Shown one piece after another: positions 35,016 to 43,700 of a DNA stretch of 44,795 nucleotides. The notes below the pieces were generated by a model that saw only the letters and a program-made list of their open reading frames with translations, was not told where the DNA came from and made no database searches. The DNA lies in the NCBI GenBank assembly GCA_003156975.1, contig PMIE01000082.1:88978-133772 (forward strand), given 5' to 3'. Both the position numbers and the translations under genes were made by a program. This DNA is from Chloroflexota bacterium. GTDB lineage: Bacteria > Chloroflexota > Limnocylindria > Limnocylindrales > CSP1-4. Positions within the stretch are counted from its first letter, which is position 1. Each line of letters starts with the position of its first letter.

Positions 35016-36200
35016 CTAGCGCGAGCCCAAGAGCAGGTCCATCACGAGCTGGTCGAGGTGCTCGTTGCGGTAGCCGCGGCGGGCCAGCGCGGCCGGATCG
35101 CCCGGGTCGGCGGCAAGCTCAGTGGCTGCCTTGGCCGAGTAGCGTCCGACTGTCGGCTGCGCCAATTCGGTCACGGACGCCTCCTCGAGCGCGGCCGTGA
35201 TGTCGGCATCGGTGGCAAATTGGCGGGCCTTCTCGCGTAGGAGTAGATACGTCCGCATGCAACCGGCCGCAAAGTCCCAGACACCGTCTGCATCTTCACT
35301 GCGATATGCGTGGGCATCGAAATGCCTGGGGCCCTGGTAGCCGGACTCCTCGAGCAGCTTGACCAGGAAGAAGGCGTCCTTGACGCCCTCGGAACCGAAG
35401 CGCAGGTCCTGGTCGTAACGGCCGATCTTCTGGCCGTTCAGGTCGATGTGGAAGAGCTTGCCGTGCCACAGAGTCTGAGCCACAGCATGGAAGAACGAGA
35501 GGCCGGACATCGTTTCGTGGGCGGTCTCCGGGTTGAGACCGACCATTTCCGGATGCTCGAGGGTGCCGATGAACGCGAGGGCGTGGCCGACGGTCGGCAG
35601 GAACGTGTCGCCGCGCGGCTCGTTCGGCTTGGGCTCAATGGCAAACCGCATCGGATACTTGTGGTCGATGACGTAGCCGCACAGGAAGTCCATTGCCTCG
35701 CGGTATCGATCCAGGGCATCCGCGGGTCGCTTGGATGCCATGGCCTCGACGCCTTCGCGCCCGCCCCAGAAGACGTAGACGGGGGCGCCAAGTTCTGCCC
35801 CGAGATCGATCGCGCGCATCGTCTTGGCGATGGCGTAGCGGCGCACACCCCGGTCGTTGCTTGTGAAGGCGCCATCCTTGAAAACGGGGTGGCCGAAGAG
35901 GTTGGTGGTCGCCATCGATACGACCATGCCGGTCTCGTTCAGTGTCTTCTTCAGTCGCGCGACGATCTGGTCGCGCTGAGCCGGGGTCGATTCCGGCGGC
36001 ACGAGATCGTCGTCGTGCATCGAGATGCCGAAGGCGCCCAGATCCGCGAGCTTGCGCACCGAGTCGTTCGGATCGAGCCGGACCCGCGTAGCCGAGCCGA
36101 ACTGGTCGGCCCCCGGGTTGCCGACAGTCCAAAGCCCAAAGGTGAACTTGTCGGCACGGGTTGGCTTCAGGCCGGCTGCGCCGCCATCGATCTGGACCAT
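35016..36200 (-). CDS. xylA: Xylose isomerase (class I, actinobacterial size)
   Basis: Interconverts D-xylose and D-xylulose, and glucose and fructose as a side activity; 394 residues, the shorter class I form like Streptomyces XylA. Active-site residues align with a constant +8 offset to the Streptomyces enzyme: His62 in [10 protein letters not shown], Glu189 and Lys191 in [12 protein letters not shown], Glu225 and His228 in NPETAHETM, and Asp253 in HIDLNGQ. ATG 36200 is preceded by AGGAGG. First gene of xylA-xylB, divergent from the xylFHG transporter across a 775-base region. Confidence 0.97.
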   Translation of the reverse strand: MVQIDGGAAGLKPTRADKFTFGLWTVGNPGADQFGSATRVRLDPNDSVRKLADLGAFGISMHDDDLVPPESTPAQRDQIVARLKKTLNETGMVVSMATTNLFGHPVFKDGAFTSNDRGVRRYAIAKTMRAIDLGAELGAPVYVFWGGREGVEAMASKRPADALDRYREAMDFLCGYVIDHKYPMRFAIEPKPNEPRGDTFLPTVGHALAFIGTLEHPEMVGLNPETAHETMSGLSFFHAVAQTLWHGKLFHIDLNGQKIGRYDQDLRFGSEGVKDAFFLVKLLEESGYQGPRHFDAHAYRSEDADGVWDFAAGCMRTYLLLREKARQFATDADITAALEEASVTELAQPTVGRYSAKAATELAADPGDPAALARRGYRNEHLDQLVMDLLLGSR

Positions 36201-36392
36201 TGGTACGACCTCCTGTAAGTAGCAACCTGTCTAAATGGCAACCCGTTCTCAGAATGCGGCCCGGGCAGGGGCTGCGTCCTCCCCACGGGCGATATGTCCT
36301 CCACTCGAACCCTGCCACCCGCGACAGGTAGACAGCCTTCCGTCGACTTGGTCGGCACGGGCCGGCGCCAACGTCGATCGCGTCGAGCAATC

Positions 36393-36404
36393 GTATGCCG
36401 CATA
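36393..36404. promoter_or_regulatory. Operator-like motif GTATG-N3-CATA (xylA side)
   Basis: GTATG-CCG-CATA shares the core of the better palindrome at 36726-36742. Two copies in one divergent sugar control region suggest a common repressor site, perhaps for the LacI protein encoded downstream. Confidence 0.35.
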
Positions 36405-36725
36405 TCCTACGTCATCAAGTCCGGAGGATCGTAGCGTCGACGGTCGGCCCAATGGATGAGCTGTGCTTCCTCAAAGCGCGGGTCGAAGCCGGTGAGGTCC
36501 GAGAGGTGGCGCTGCGCTCGCATGGACACGTATCGGCGCCGGTGATCCCGATCAGCCAGTTGCTGACACCGCGGCTCGCATCCGCCGCCCGGGACAATAA
36601 GGCCGAAGCGTTCGAGGGATTGGAGTCTGGCGCCCGAATTTGGTGGAAAGGCCGGCTCCCGATCGAAACGGTGTGTGGCGGGATGCGGGCAGTCAGCCAA
36701 TGCGGGTAGTCAGCCGGTACAGAAT

Positions 36726-36742
36726 ACGTATGTAGCATACGT
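36726..36742. promoter_or_regulatory. Operator-like palindrome (xylF side)
   Basis: ACGTATG-TAG-CATACGT is a perfect 7+3+7 inverted repeat 29 bases before the candidate -35 box of xylF. Size and symmetry fit a LacI- or ROK-family dimer site. Confidence 0.5.
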
Positions 36743-36770
36743 CAGCGTCGACGGCAAGCGACATTTGCTC

Positions 36771-36799
36771 TTGCGGATAGTCGGAGTCCCGCATAGGAT
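36771..36799 (+). promoter_or_regulatory. Candidate xylF promoter
   Basis: TTGCGG (36771-36776), a 17-base spacer and TAGGAT (36794-36799). The -10 matches four of six consensus bases and the -35 matches TTG; it lies just downstream of the palindromic operator. Confidence 0.35.
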
Positions 36800-36975
36800 T
36801 GCTTCGGAACCACACCGCGGCAAGCCTCGAACAAGGAGTGCGAGTGCCCCGGTCCACTGGCCACCAGACGGGATCCGGAGACATGGGCCGGACAGGAGGA
36901 CGGCGCAAGAGGAGTGATTCCGAGCGGTCGGTCAAACGGGAGACAGCCCGCGGACTTAGGGAGGAAAGGAATTCA

Positions 36976-38175
36976 ATGATCGTCAGTCGTAAGGCAATAG
37001 TTCTAGTTTCAGTTATGGCGATCGTCGCGTCGGCTTGCTCAAGCACCGCGTCGACGACAGCCGCTCCGGTAGCGACGCCCGCTCCGGTGGCGACGGTCGC
37101 TCCGGCAGCGACGGCCACAGCGAAGGCCGCCGTAAAGTGCACCGTCGGCGTCTCCTGGAACAACTTCCAGCAGCCGCGCTGGGCGGCGCACGACAAGCCG
37201 GGTATCCAGAAGACCGTTGAGGCCGGCGGCGGGACCTACATCGACGCCGACGCGAACCTCAGCAACGAGCAGCAGCTGACAGACGTCGATACCCTCATTT
37301 CGAAGGGCGCCAACGTCCTGATCCTGCTCGCCCAGGACAACAAGGCCATCCTGCCGGCGCTCAAGAAGGCGTCTGATGCAGGGATCCCGGTCATTGCCTA
37401 TGACCGGCTCATCGAAGACCCGAGCATCCTCTACGTCACATTCGACAACGTCGCCGTTGGCCAGGCCCAGGCAGCGGCCATCCTGACGAAGGTTCCGAAG
37501 GGCAACTACGTCCTCATCAAGGGCGACCCGGGCGACCCGAACGCCGCGACATTCCTGCCGCAAGGCTGGGACAATGCTGGCCTCAAGGACAAGATCGCTT
37601 CCGGTGACATCAAGATCATCGGTCCTGCGACCGGTACGTTCACCGATGGCTGGAAGACCGAGAAGGCCCAGACGAACATGGAAGCCATCATCGACAAGGC
37701 CAACTCGTCCAACCAGAAGATCGATGCGATCCTCGACGAGAACGACAGCACTGCCCTCGGCGTCGTCGCCGCTCTCACGGCCAAGAGCTACGCGTATGTG
37801 CCGCTCAGCGGCCAGGACGGCGACCCGGCCAACCTGAACAACGTAGCCCTCGGCAAGCAGTACGTTGACGTTTACAAGAACGCCAATGAGCTCGGTAAGG
37901 CCACCGGCGCCCTCGCGCTGGCGCTCTGCGCCGGCACCAAGATGGCCAGCCTGGCGCTTCCGACCGGACTGATCGACCCGACCGTCGCCCCCAAGGCCGG
38001 CCTGTCCGCTCAGTCCTTCACGACCCCAAACGGCACGAAGGTGTCGTCCTTCATCCTCCAGCCGACCCCGCTGACCGCGGACAACCTCCAGGTTGCGATC
38101 GATGCCGGCCAGATCACCAAGGCTGACCTCTGCAAGGGAGTCGTCGCCGCTTCGGCGCCGCCTGCCTGCAAGTAG
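36976..38175 (+). CDS. xylF: Xylose-type sugar ABC transporter substrate-binding lipoprotein
   Basis: Periplasmic-binding-protein family 1 (ribose/xylose class) lipoprotein, 399 residues. ATG 36976 has GGAGGAAAGGA upstream. A signal peptide ends in the lipobox VASAC (Cys at 21), so the mature protein is lipid-anchored. An Ala/Thr/Pro/Val-rich linker covers about 24-52. The two-lobed binding domain follows, with LISKGANVLILLAQD, AYDRLI, KGDPGDPNA and DENDSTALGVVAAL, matching XylF (ChvE/XylF group). Neighbouring xylA/xylB make xylose the likely ligand. Codon use is more optimised than in its neighbours, as expected for an abundant binding protein. An intrinsic terminator follows directly. Confidence 0.92.
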   Translation: MIVSRKAIVLVSVMAIVASACSSTASTTAAPVATPAPVATVAPAATATAKAAVKCTVGVSWNNFQQPRWAAHDKPGIQKTVEAGGGTYIDADANLSNEQQLTDVDTLISKGANVLILLAQDNKAILPALKKASDAGIPVIAYDRLIEDPSILYVTFDNVAVGQAQAAAILTKVPKGNYVLIKGDPGDPNAATFLPQGWDNAGLKDKIASGDIKIIGPATGTFTDGWKTEKAQTNMEAIIDKANSSNQKIDAILDENDSTALGVVAALTAKSYAYVPLSGQDGDPANLNNVALGKQYVDVYKNANELGKATGALALALCAGTKMASLALPTGLIDPTVAPKAGLSAQSFTTPNGTKVSSFILQPTPLTADNLQVAIDAGQITKADLCKGVVAASAPPACK

Positions 38176-38200
38176 CGTTAGTCAAGTAGCTCGATAGCCT

Positions 38201-38247
38201 GACCTGCGTCCCCGGGGTAACGCCCCGTGGGCGCAGGTCCCTTTTTT
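38201..38247 (+). terminator. Intrinsic terminator between xylF and xylH
   Basis: GACCTGCG...CGCAGGTC (38201-38208 with 38232-38239) encloses CGGGG/CCCCG and is followed at once by T6 (38242-38247). The strongest intrinsic terminator in the window, inside the xyl transporter operon. Partial read-through would give much more binding protein than permease. Confidence 0.9.
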
Positions 38248-38266
38248 GTGGAATAGGAGAGCCGCC

Positions 38267-39592
38267 GTGACGAACGTGGCCGGTGCGCCACCGGTACAGG
38301 GTCAGACGAAGCCGCGTTCGCGGCCGTCCATATCTGGTCTCATTGCGCAGACCGAAATAGATCTCCGGCTGTTCGGCATGCTCGTCGCACTCGCGGTAAT
38401 CCTGCTCGCCTTCGACATCATGAGTGGCGGGCAGATGATCAGCCCCACGAACATGGTCACGCTCTCCGTCCAAGCCACGGGCATCGCGATCATCGCGACC
38501 GGGATGGTCCTGGTCATCGTCTCTCGAAACATCGACCTCTCAGTCGGGTCGCTGGTTGGTTTCGTGGCCATGAGCTACGCGCTGCTGATGACCGACTGGT
38601 TCCCCAACATCCTGCATCTGCCTGCTGACTTTCCACTGACGTGGTTGCTCGCCCTCGCCATCGGGATCGCGATAGGCGCAGCATTCGGCGCCTTGCAGGG
38701 TTTTATCATCGCCTACGTTGGCGTGCCCTCGTTCATCGTCACCCTCGGTGGCCTGCTGTCCATCCGCGGACTCGTCTGGTACCTGTCGAGTGGCGCCGCC
38801 GTATCCGGCCTCGACCCAACCTTCCAGCTCATCGGCGGAGGGGCCGCGGGCTCGATGGGCGCGACGCTGACCTGGGGCGTCGGCGTTGTCGGCTGTCTCG
38901 CAATCGTCTGGTTCCTCTTCACTGCGCGCCGGCAGCGTCGCCGGTTTGAGTTCCCGGTTCGACCGATGTGGGCCGAGGCAGTGATCGGTGTGGTCGGTTG
39001 CATGGCAATTCTCGGTCTGGCCGCCTTTGCGAACGCCAACTACTGGCCGAAGGGCCTGGCTACTCGGTATGCGGCGGAGCACGGCATCGCCGTCCCGGCG
39101 GGAGGCCTGCAGATCTCCACCGGGTTCCCGTACCCGATCATGTTGCTCATCGGCGTGACGATTGTGATGAGCTGGGTCGCGAAGCGCCGCCGTTTCGGCC
39201 GGTTCGTCTTCGCGTACGGCGGCAACCCCGACGCGGCCACTCTGGCGGGCATCAATACACGCTGGACGATCCTCAAGACGTACGTCGTGATGGGCATCCT
39301 GTGCGCCCTTGCGGCAGCCGTCGCCGCGGCCAGACTCAATGGGTCGACCCTCGACGTCGGCCAGAGCTACGAGCTCTACGTCATCGCGGCCGCCGTGGTC
39401 GGCGGAACCTCGTTCGCAGGCGGCACCGGGTCGATCGCGGGCGCGGTAGTCGGCGCCTTCGTCATGCAGTCGATTGCGTACGGACTCAGCTTCAACGGCG
39501 TCAACTCGCCGGGCCAGAATGTCGTTGCGGGCGTCGTCCTGATCCTTGCCGTCGGCTTCGACGCGTGGAACCGGCGCCGGTCTCGCAGCTGA
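38267..39592 (+). CDS. xylH: Xylose-type sugar ABC transporter permease
   Basis: BPD_transp_2 family permease, 441 residues from GTG 38267, which has AGGAG 7 bases upstream (the frame is open to a TTG at 38246 inside the terminator). About ten to twelve membrane helices. Diagnostic blocks are [51 protein letters not shown] and [20 protein letters not shown], all typical of XylH/RbsC. The ~60-residue loop between helices in the middle ([11 protein letters not shown]) is the longer XylH-type form. Partner of the adjacent ATPase and binding protein. Confidence 0.94.
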   Translation: MTNVAGAPPVQGQTKPRSRPSISGLIAQTEIDLRLFGMLVALAVILLAFDIMSGGQMISPTNMVTLSVQATGIAIIATGMVLVIVSRNIDLSVGSLVGFVAMSYALLMTDWFPNILHLPADFPLTWLLALAIGIAIGAAFGALQGFIIAYVGVPSFIVTLGGLLSIRGLVWYLSSGAAVSGLDPTFQLIGGGAAGSMGATLTWGVGVVGCLAIVWFLFTARRQRRRFEFPVRPMWAEAVIGVVGCMAILGLAAFANANYWPKGLATRYAAEHGIAVPAGGLQISTGFPYPIMLLIGVTIVMSWVAKRRRFGRFVFAYGGNPDAATLAGINTRWTILKTYVVMGILCALAAAVAAARLNGSTLDVGQSYELYVIAAAVVGGTSFAGGTGSIAGAVVGAFVMQSIAYGLSFNGVNSPGQNVVAGVVLILAVGFDAWNRRRSRS

Positions 39593-39608
39593 TGACGGAG
39601 GGACCACT

Positions 39609-40418
39609 TTGACGGTTACAGGAGCAACTCTCGCCCATATGGATGGCATTCCGCTCGCGGAGATGCAGAACATCAGCGTCGCCTTCGGAGGCGTTCACGC
39701 GGTCCAGAACGTCACTGTCGACCTTCGACCCGGCGAGGTCGTCGGTTTGGTCGGCGGTAACGGAGCCGGCAAGACCACGTTGATCCGATGCCTTTCCGGC
39801 GCGCATCCCGCCGACTCCGGCCAGATCCTCATAGACGGCAAGCCGGTCTCGATCGCCAACCCGCGCGATGCTAAGGCGTACGGAATCGAGACGATCTACC
39901 AGACTCTGGCGCTGGCCGAGAACATCGATGCGTCGGCCAACGTCTTCCTGGGTCGGGAACTGACCAGCCGGTTCGGCGATCTCGACGATGCGGCAATGGA
40001 GTCCGCTACACGGAAGGTCATGGGCCGGCTCAACCCTAACTTCAAGAACTTCAAGACGCCGGTCGTGTCGCTCTCCGGCGGCCAGCGCCAGGCGATCGCC
40101 ATCGCCAGGGCAGTCCATTTCAACGCTCGGATCCTGATCATGGACGAGCCCACCGCCGCCCTCGGGCCCGCCGAGACTGCCCAGGTCCGCGACCTGATCA
40201 AGCAGCTCAAGTCGGAAGGCATCGGCATCTTCCTGATCAGCCACGACATCCACGACGTCTTCGACCTTGCGGACCGGATCAGCGTAATGCTCCACGGTAA
40301 GCTGGTCGGCACGGTCAACAAGGCCGACGTGACCACGGACGAAGTCCTGGCCATGATCATCATGGGCAAGCTTCCGACCGAAGTGACACAGCGAGACCTG
40401 GCGGCACTGCACGGCTGA
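39609..40418 (+). CDS. Sugar ABC transporter ATPase, single-domain XylG type
   Basis: ABC ATPase energising sugar uptake, 269 residues from a TTG start at 39609 with GGAGGGA 5 bases upstream; ATG 39639 is the alternative. Walker [10 protein letters not shown] (49-57), Q-loop in [14 protein letters not shown], signature LSGGQRQ (155-161), Walker B ILIMDEP (175-181), switch His212 in LISHDIHDV. Classical XylG/RbsA have two fused ABC domains of about 500 residues. Here a single domain must homodimerise, as in FrcA-type systems. Follows xylH by 16 bases. Confidence 0.92.
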   Translation: MTVTGATLAHMDGIPLAEMQNISVAFGGVHAVQNVTVDLRPGEVVGLVGGNGAGKTTLIRCLSGAHPADSGQILIDGKPVSIANPRDAKAYGIETIYQTLALAENIDASANVFLGRELTSRFGDLDDAAMESATRKVMGRLNPNFKNFKTPVVSLSGGQRQAIAIARAVHFNARILIMDEPTAALGPAETAQVRDLIKQLKSEGIGIFLISHDIHDVFDLADRISVMLHGKLVGTVNKADVTTDEVLAMIIMGKLPTEVTQRDLAALHG

Positions 40419-40550
40419 CGAGCGCCGCTGCGACCGACGTCGACCGTCCCAGCGTCCCGGCCGTCAGGCGGTCGGGCTCATAGCTCCGTCTCAACCGCTG
40501 CGTTGGGCCCTGGGAAGCATCCCGGAGCGCCAATCGTTGGCGTCGTTGGC

Positions 40551-40590
40551 ACCGCGAGGGTCGGGACTTATCAGTCCCGACCCGGTGCGC
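40551..40590. terminator. Hairpin shared by convergent ATPase and lacI genes
   Basis: GGGTCGGGACT (40558-40568), loop TATC and AGTCCCGACCC (40573-40583) pair perfectly over 11 bp; CACC/GGTG can extend the stem past a 4-base bulge. The lacI-family stop codon lies in the loop. Likely a bidirectional terminator, although no U-tract follows. Confidence 0.65.
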
Positions 40591-41620
40591 GCCCGGACGA
40601 CTCGCGGACGACAACTCTGGGCATGAGGACTTGGAGCGCCTTCGTCTCGCTGCTGCTATCGCCGATTGCCGCCTTCACTCCGGCCGCGGCCATCTCCGCG
40701 ATGGGCATTCGGACTGTGGTCAAAGCCGGAGTCGTGTACTCGGCCATCGGCAGGTCGTCGTGACCCACGATCGAAAGCTGGCCGGGAATCTGCAGACCCA
40801 AGTGGGAGGCGGCATGCAGCGCGCCAATGGCGAGTACGTCTGTGGAAGCGATGATCGCCGTGGGCCGTTCGGGAAGCGCCATTAGTTCGCGAAGCGCTCC
40901 CGCTCCTCCGCTCAGCGTGTTCCTCGCGTCGCGGACAAACTCGTCGGGTGCCTCAAGCCCCTCGGCGGCGGCCCGTTCCAGGAATGCTGCCCGTCGCTCG
41001 CCCATGTCGCCGATCAGGCGTCCTTCGACGGAGACGCCGCCGACGAACGCGATCTTGCGGTGACCGAGTCCTAGCAGGTGGTCCATCAGCCCATTAGGCC
41101 CGACCTTGTTGTCAACGCTAATGACCGACATACCTGGCATGGGGGCCGTGCCTTGCCATAGGCCGACGACCGGGACGTTTGTGTCTCGGAGTTCCTCAAT
41201 CAGGCGTGGCTGATCGCTCGTATCTCCGAGAAGCAGTATTGCGTCGCAATGGCGCGTCTCGAGCACTGTTCTCAGGGCGATGGCCTCGTCGGCATGGCCG
41301 TGGGCGTCGCCGAGGACGACGTTGTAGCCGCGTCGGTTGGCCTCGGTGGAGATGGCGTCGACGGCGCTTGCAAAGAACGGGTCTGTGATTTCGCGCACGA
41401 TCACGCCCAGGAGCATGGTTCGAGCGCCGCGCAGGCCGCGCGCGAGAGGGTTGGGCCGGTAGCGCATCTGCCGCGCCACTTCGAGAATCCGCTCTCGCGT
41501 CGTCGGGTTGATCGGGATCGCGTTAGGGGCGCCGGTGAGTACGCGCGACACGGTGCTCTGGGAAACGCCGGCGGCGTCGGCGATGTCCTGCATGGTCGGA
41601 ATTCGCCCCTGACGCCCCAC
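40571..41620 (-). CDS. LacI-family transcriptional regulator
   Basis: Sugar-responsive repressor, 349 residues from GTG 41620, chosen because it leaves only nine residues ahead of the HTH (MQDIADAAGVSQSTVSRVLT). ATG 41593 would start inside helix 1, and longer frames add unrelated Arg-rich sequence. The hinge helix is NPLARGLRGART. The sugar-binding core follows (LLGVIVREITDPFFASAVDA, VISVDNKVG, ASTDVLAIGALHAA, IVGHDDLPMAEYTTPALTTV). It converges on the xyl transporter and lies downstream of the arabinofuranosidase remnant on the same strand. It is the likely regulator of the pentose genes and may bind the GTATG-N3-CATA sites (inference). Confidence 0.93.
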   Translation of the reverse strand: MGRQGRIPTMQDIADAAGVSQSTVSRVLTGAPNAIPINPTTRERILEVARQMRYRPNPLARGLRGARTMLLGVIVREITDPFFASAVDAISTEANRRGYNVVLGDAHGHADEAIALRTVLETRHCDAILLLGDTSDQPRLIEELRDTNVPVVGLWQGTAPMPGMSVISVDNKVGPNGLMDHLLGLGHRKIAFVGGVSVEGRLIGDMGERRAAFLERAAAEGLEAPDEFVRDARNTLSGGAGALRELMALPERPTAIIASTDVLAIGALHAASHLGLQIPGQLSIVGHDDLPMAEYTTPALTTVRMPIAEMAAAGVKAAIGDSSSETKALQVLMPRVVVRESSGRAPGRD

Positions 41621-41760
41621 TGCGGCCGGGCCCCGGACGGCACCGTCTCGCCAGCGAGCATCTGTCTCGTTGCGCCCGGGCAGGTCTTCGGGGCGGGCTT
41701 GGCTCGCGGCGTCAGCACGGCGAGCAGTGCCTGGAACGCGTCTTGGGCTTCTGTCTACCA

Positions 41761-42314
41761 TCAGTCTCGACCTGCCTTGTTGGCGGCGAACTCGATCGTC
41801 GGCATCGAGTGCGGTGGCATTGTCACGGTGCACATTCCGACACCCGAGTCGTCAACGGCCGGACGCCACGGCAACACCCGATCCGGGTCGCCTGAATCGT
41901 TGCCAGCCTTGGGCGACTCTGCTGCCTGCAGCCGGCTCGACGACGCCGTATCCGTTGTGCGTATGGTAACGGTAACATAGCCCCGGTACCCACGGCGTTG
42001 CTGTCGGCGTTTGGAACCCATGTGACATGCCGGGTGTCGTTGGCCGCGTGAAAGATGCCCCCGACGCCATCTCGGCGGCGGTAGTGATCAGCGTGGCATC
42101 CGCCCGGCCAGCGAAGGAGAGGTGCGGGCAGGCCGCGGAGTGCCGCCACGACGTCCGCGCGAAGCGCATCGACGGCTTCGGCCGCGCCTGCCTCGTAGCC
42201 GATCGACAGCCCGCCATACCAGCAGCGGCCAAGTTGCTCGGCGAAGTGCCCGTAGAGTCGGCGCGAAATGGCGCCGAGAGGCTGGTCCTCGATTGTGACC
42301 GAGGCTTCCGTCAC
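41761..42314 (-). pseudogene. Internally deleted GH51 alpha-L-arabinofuranosidase remnant
   Basis: From GTG 42314 the minus strand encodes a clear GH51 N-terminus: ISRRLYGHFAEQLGRCWYGG, then DVVAALRGLPAPLLRWPGGC and HADHYRRRDGVGG. After about residue 110 similarity fades near PNADSNAVG. A different reading frame ending at 41761 then carries what looks like the GH51 C-terminal beta-sandwich end (SGDPDRVLPW, MPPHSMPTIEFA). GH51 enzymes are about 500 residues and have two catalytic Glu in the central barrel, which is absent. The gene has therefore lost about 1 kb plus its frame and cannot encode an active enzyme. It lies directly upstream of the lacI-family gene, so the pair was probably an arabinoxylan-utilisation operon. 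Confidence 0.75.
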
Positions 42315-42457
42315 AGACTCATTCCCCTTGGGCGCGCCTGGTTCGAGAGCAGAACCGGGCCGAGAGCGCAATCGAATGGAGCATACCATTCACGGCATAG
42401 CAATCGAAGCCGCGCCAGACCTCGAAATGGCTCGTCCGATGTCGGCCGAACGTCCCG

Positions 42458-43690
42458 CTACTTCAGCGCCTCGGCGAGGATCGCGGTGAGCTGGTCCCAC
42501 TCCACGAGGAAGGCGTCGTGGCCCTTGGTCGATAGGATCTCGCGGTAAGCCGCGTCCATTCCGGCCTCGTTGGCGGCCTCGACCATCGCCTGGACCTGCG
42601 TGGTGCCGTAGAGAATGTCGCCTTCGATTCCCACGCCTGTCAGTTGCGTGCCGTAGGCGGCCAGCTTCTGGAGCGCTGCAACGGTGCCTCCGCGGTTGCG
42701 GCCAATGTCGTGCGTGTCCATCGCCAGAACAAGGGCGCGGTACGTGTCCTCGTCGAATCGCTCGAGAAGCTTGCGGCCCTGATGGTTCAGGTAGCTGACG
42801 ATGGAGGGCGTGCCGTCCGCCTCGACTCGACCGGCGAAGCGCTGCTCGAAGTCCACCTCGCTGCGGTAGGTGGTGATCGCAAGCTCCCGGGCAAGTTGCA
42901 GGCCTTCGAGGCCCAACCTGTCGACGATCTCCAGTTGGATGTGGTCCCAGCCGACGGCCAGCTGCCCGATGCGCGCGGGGGCGGCCATCGGCACGACGCG
43001 AGCGATCTCGCCGGGCCGCTCGAGGGCGACTTCCAGCGCTACCATGCCGCCGAGCGATCCGCCCACCGCCAGAGCGAGCTTGCCGATCCCCAGCGCGTCG
43101 AGAAGGCGCCACTGGGCTCGGGCCTGATCGCGGACCGTGACGTGGGGGAACGTCCGACCGTACGGCTTGCCGGTCTCCGGGTTGCGCGAGATGGGGCCGC
43201 TGGTCCCGTAGCGACTCCCCAGGAGATTGGCGCAGAGGACGCCGTACTTCTCCGTATCGAGGATCTGGCCGGGGCCAATCAGCGGCGCCCACCAGTCGCC
43301 GGCTGCATCGGCCGAGCCGGTCAGGGCGTGGACGACCAGAATCTGGCGCCCTTCGCCGACCGGAACGCCGTCGTGACGGTACGCGACGACGAGGTCGGGC
43401 AGCACCGTACCCGACTCCAGGGCGAAGCGCCCGAGCCAGCGGGAGACGATTCTGCCGGTCTGAGGGTCGGTCGAGTTATCCAATGTGTTCAGGCTACGAA
43501 AACCCGGGTCGTCGCGTGCGGTCGAAACGCCAGGGTCATCGACGAGAAAGGGCCTGGAAATCGTGGCGGACGCCGAAACGCCGGGTCCCGTTCGGGGCCC
43601 GGCGCCGGTTGCGACCGACCCGACGGCATCAGGAGACGCCGCGGGATTCCCGCGCGCCCCCGAATGCCATCGGATCGATGCCGCGTTCAT
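42458..43690 (-). CDS. metX: Homoserine O-acetyltransferase
   Basis: Alpha/beta-hydrolase-fold acyltransferase that acetylates homoserine for methionine synthesis, 410 residues. VVHALTGSADAAGDWW and CANLLGSRYGTSGP are family blocks. The nucleophile is Ser212 in AVGGSLGGMVALE, the acid Asp is in IEGDILYG and the His is His391 in STKGHDAFLVEW. The first ~75 residues are a Gly/Ala/Pro-rich extension not usual for MetX. ATG 43690 is 10 bases from metY, and a downstream non-ATG start cannot be excluded. The acetyl-type identity agrees with the adjacent O-acetylhomoserine sulfhydrylase. Confidence 0.92.
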   Translation of the reverse strand: MNAASIRWHSGARGNPAASPDAVGSVATGAGPRTGPGVSASATISRPFLVDDPGVSTARDDPGFRSLNTLDNSTDPQTGRIVSRWLGRFALESGTVLPDLVVAYRHDGVPVGEGRQILVVHALTGSADAAGDWWAPLIGPGQILDTEKYGVLCANLLGSRYGTSGPISRNPETGKPYGRTFPHVTVRDQARAQWRLLDALGIGKLALAVGGSLGGMVALEVALERPGEIARVVPMAAPARIGQLAVGWDHIQLEIVDRLGLEGLQLARELAITTYRSEVDFEQRFAGRVEADGTPSIVSYLNHQGRKLLERFDEDTYRALVLAMDTHDIGRNRGGTVAALQKLAAYGTQLTGVGIEGDILYGTTQVQAMVEAANEAGMDAAYREILSTKGHDAFLVEWDQLTAILAEALK

Positions 43691-43700
43691 TGTTCGATGC

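Larger units (their letters stand above)
36201..36975. other. Divergent xylA/xylF control region
   Basis: Long region without a convincing gene. A plus-strand frame from ATG 36452 to 36709 (85 codons) and an antisense frame on the minus strand both lack ribosome sites and known motifs. The region holds two operator-like motifs (36393-36404, 36726-36742), a 15-base direct repeat (TGCGGG-C/T-AGTCAGCC at 36684-36698 and 36701-36715, one mismatch) and a promoter-like pair at 36771-36799. The last ~170 bases would be a long xylF 5' leader. Confidence 0.45.

Noticed and set aside
36452..36709. Possible 85-residue gene in the xylA/xylF gap
   Set aside because: No ribosome site, weaker third-position G/C than neighbours, no recognisable motif, and an equally open antisense frame; kept only as a note in the region entry.
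41948..41968. GTTACCGTTACC tandem as an operator for the lacI-family gene
   Set aside because: Direct rather than inverted repeat, located inside the arabinofuranosidase remnant; could be chance at the deletion junction.
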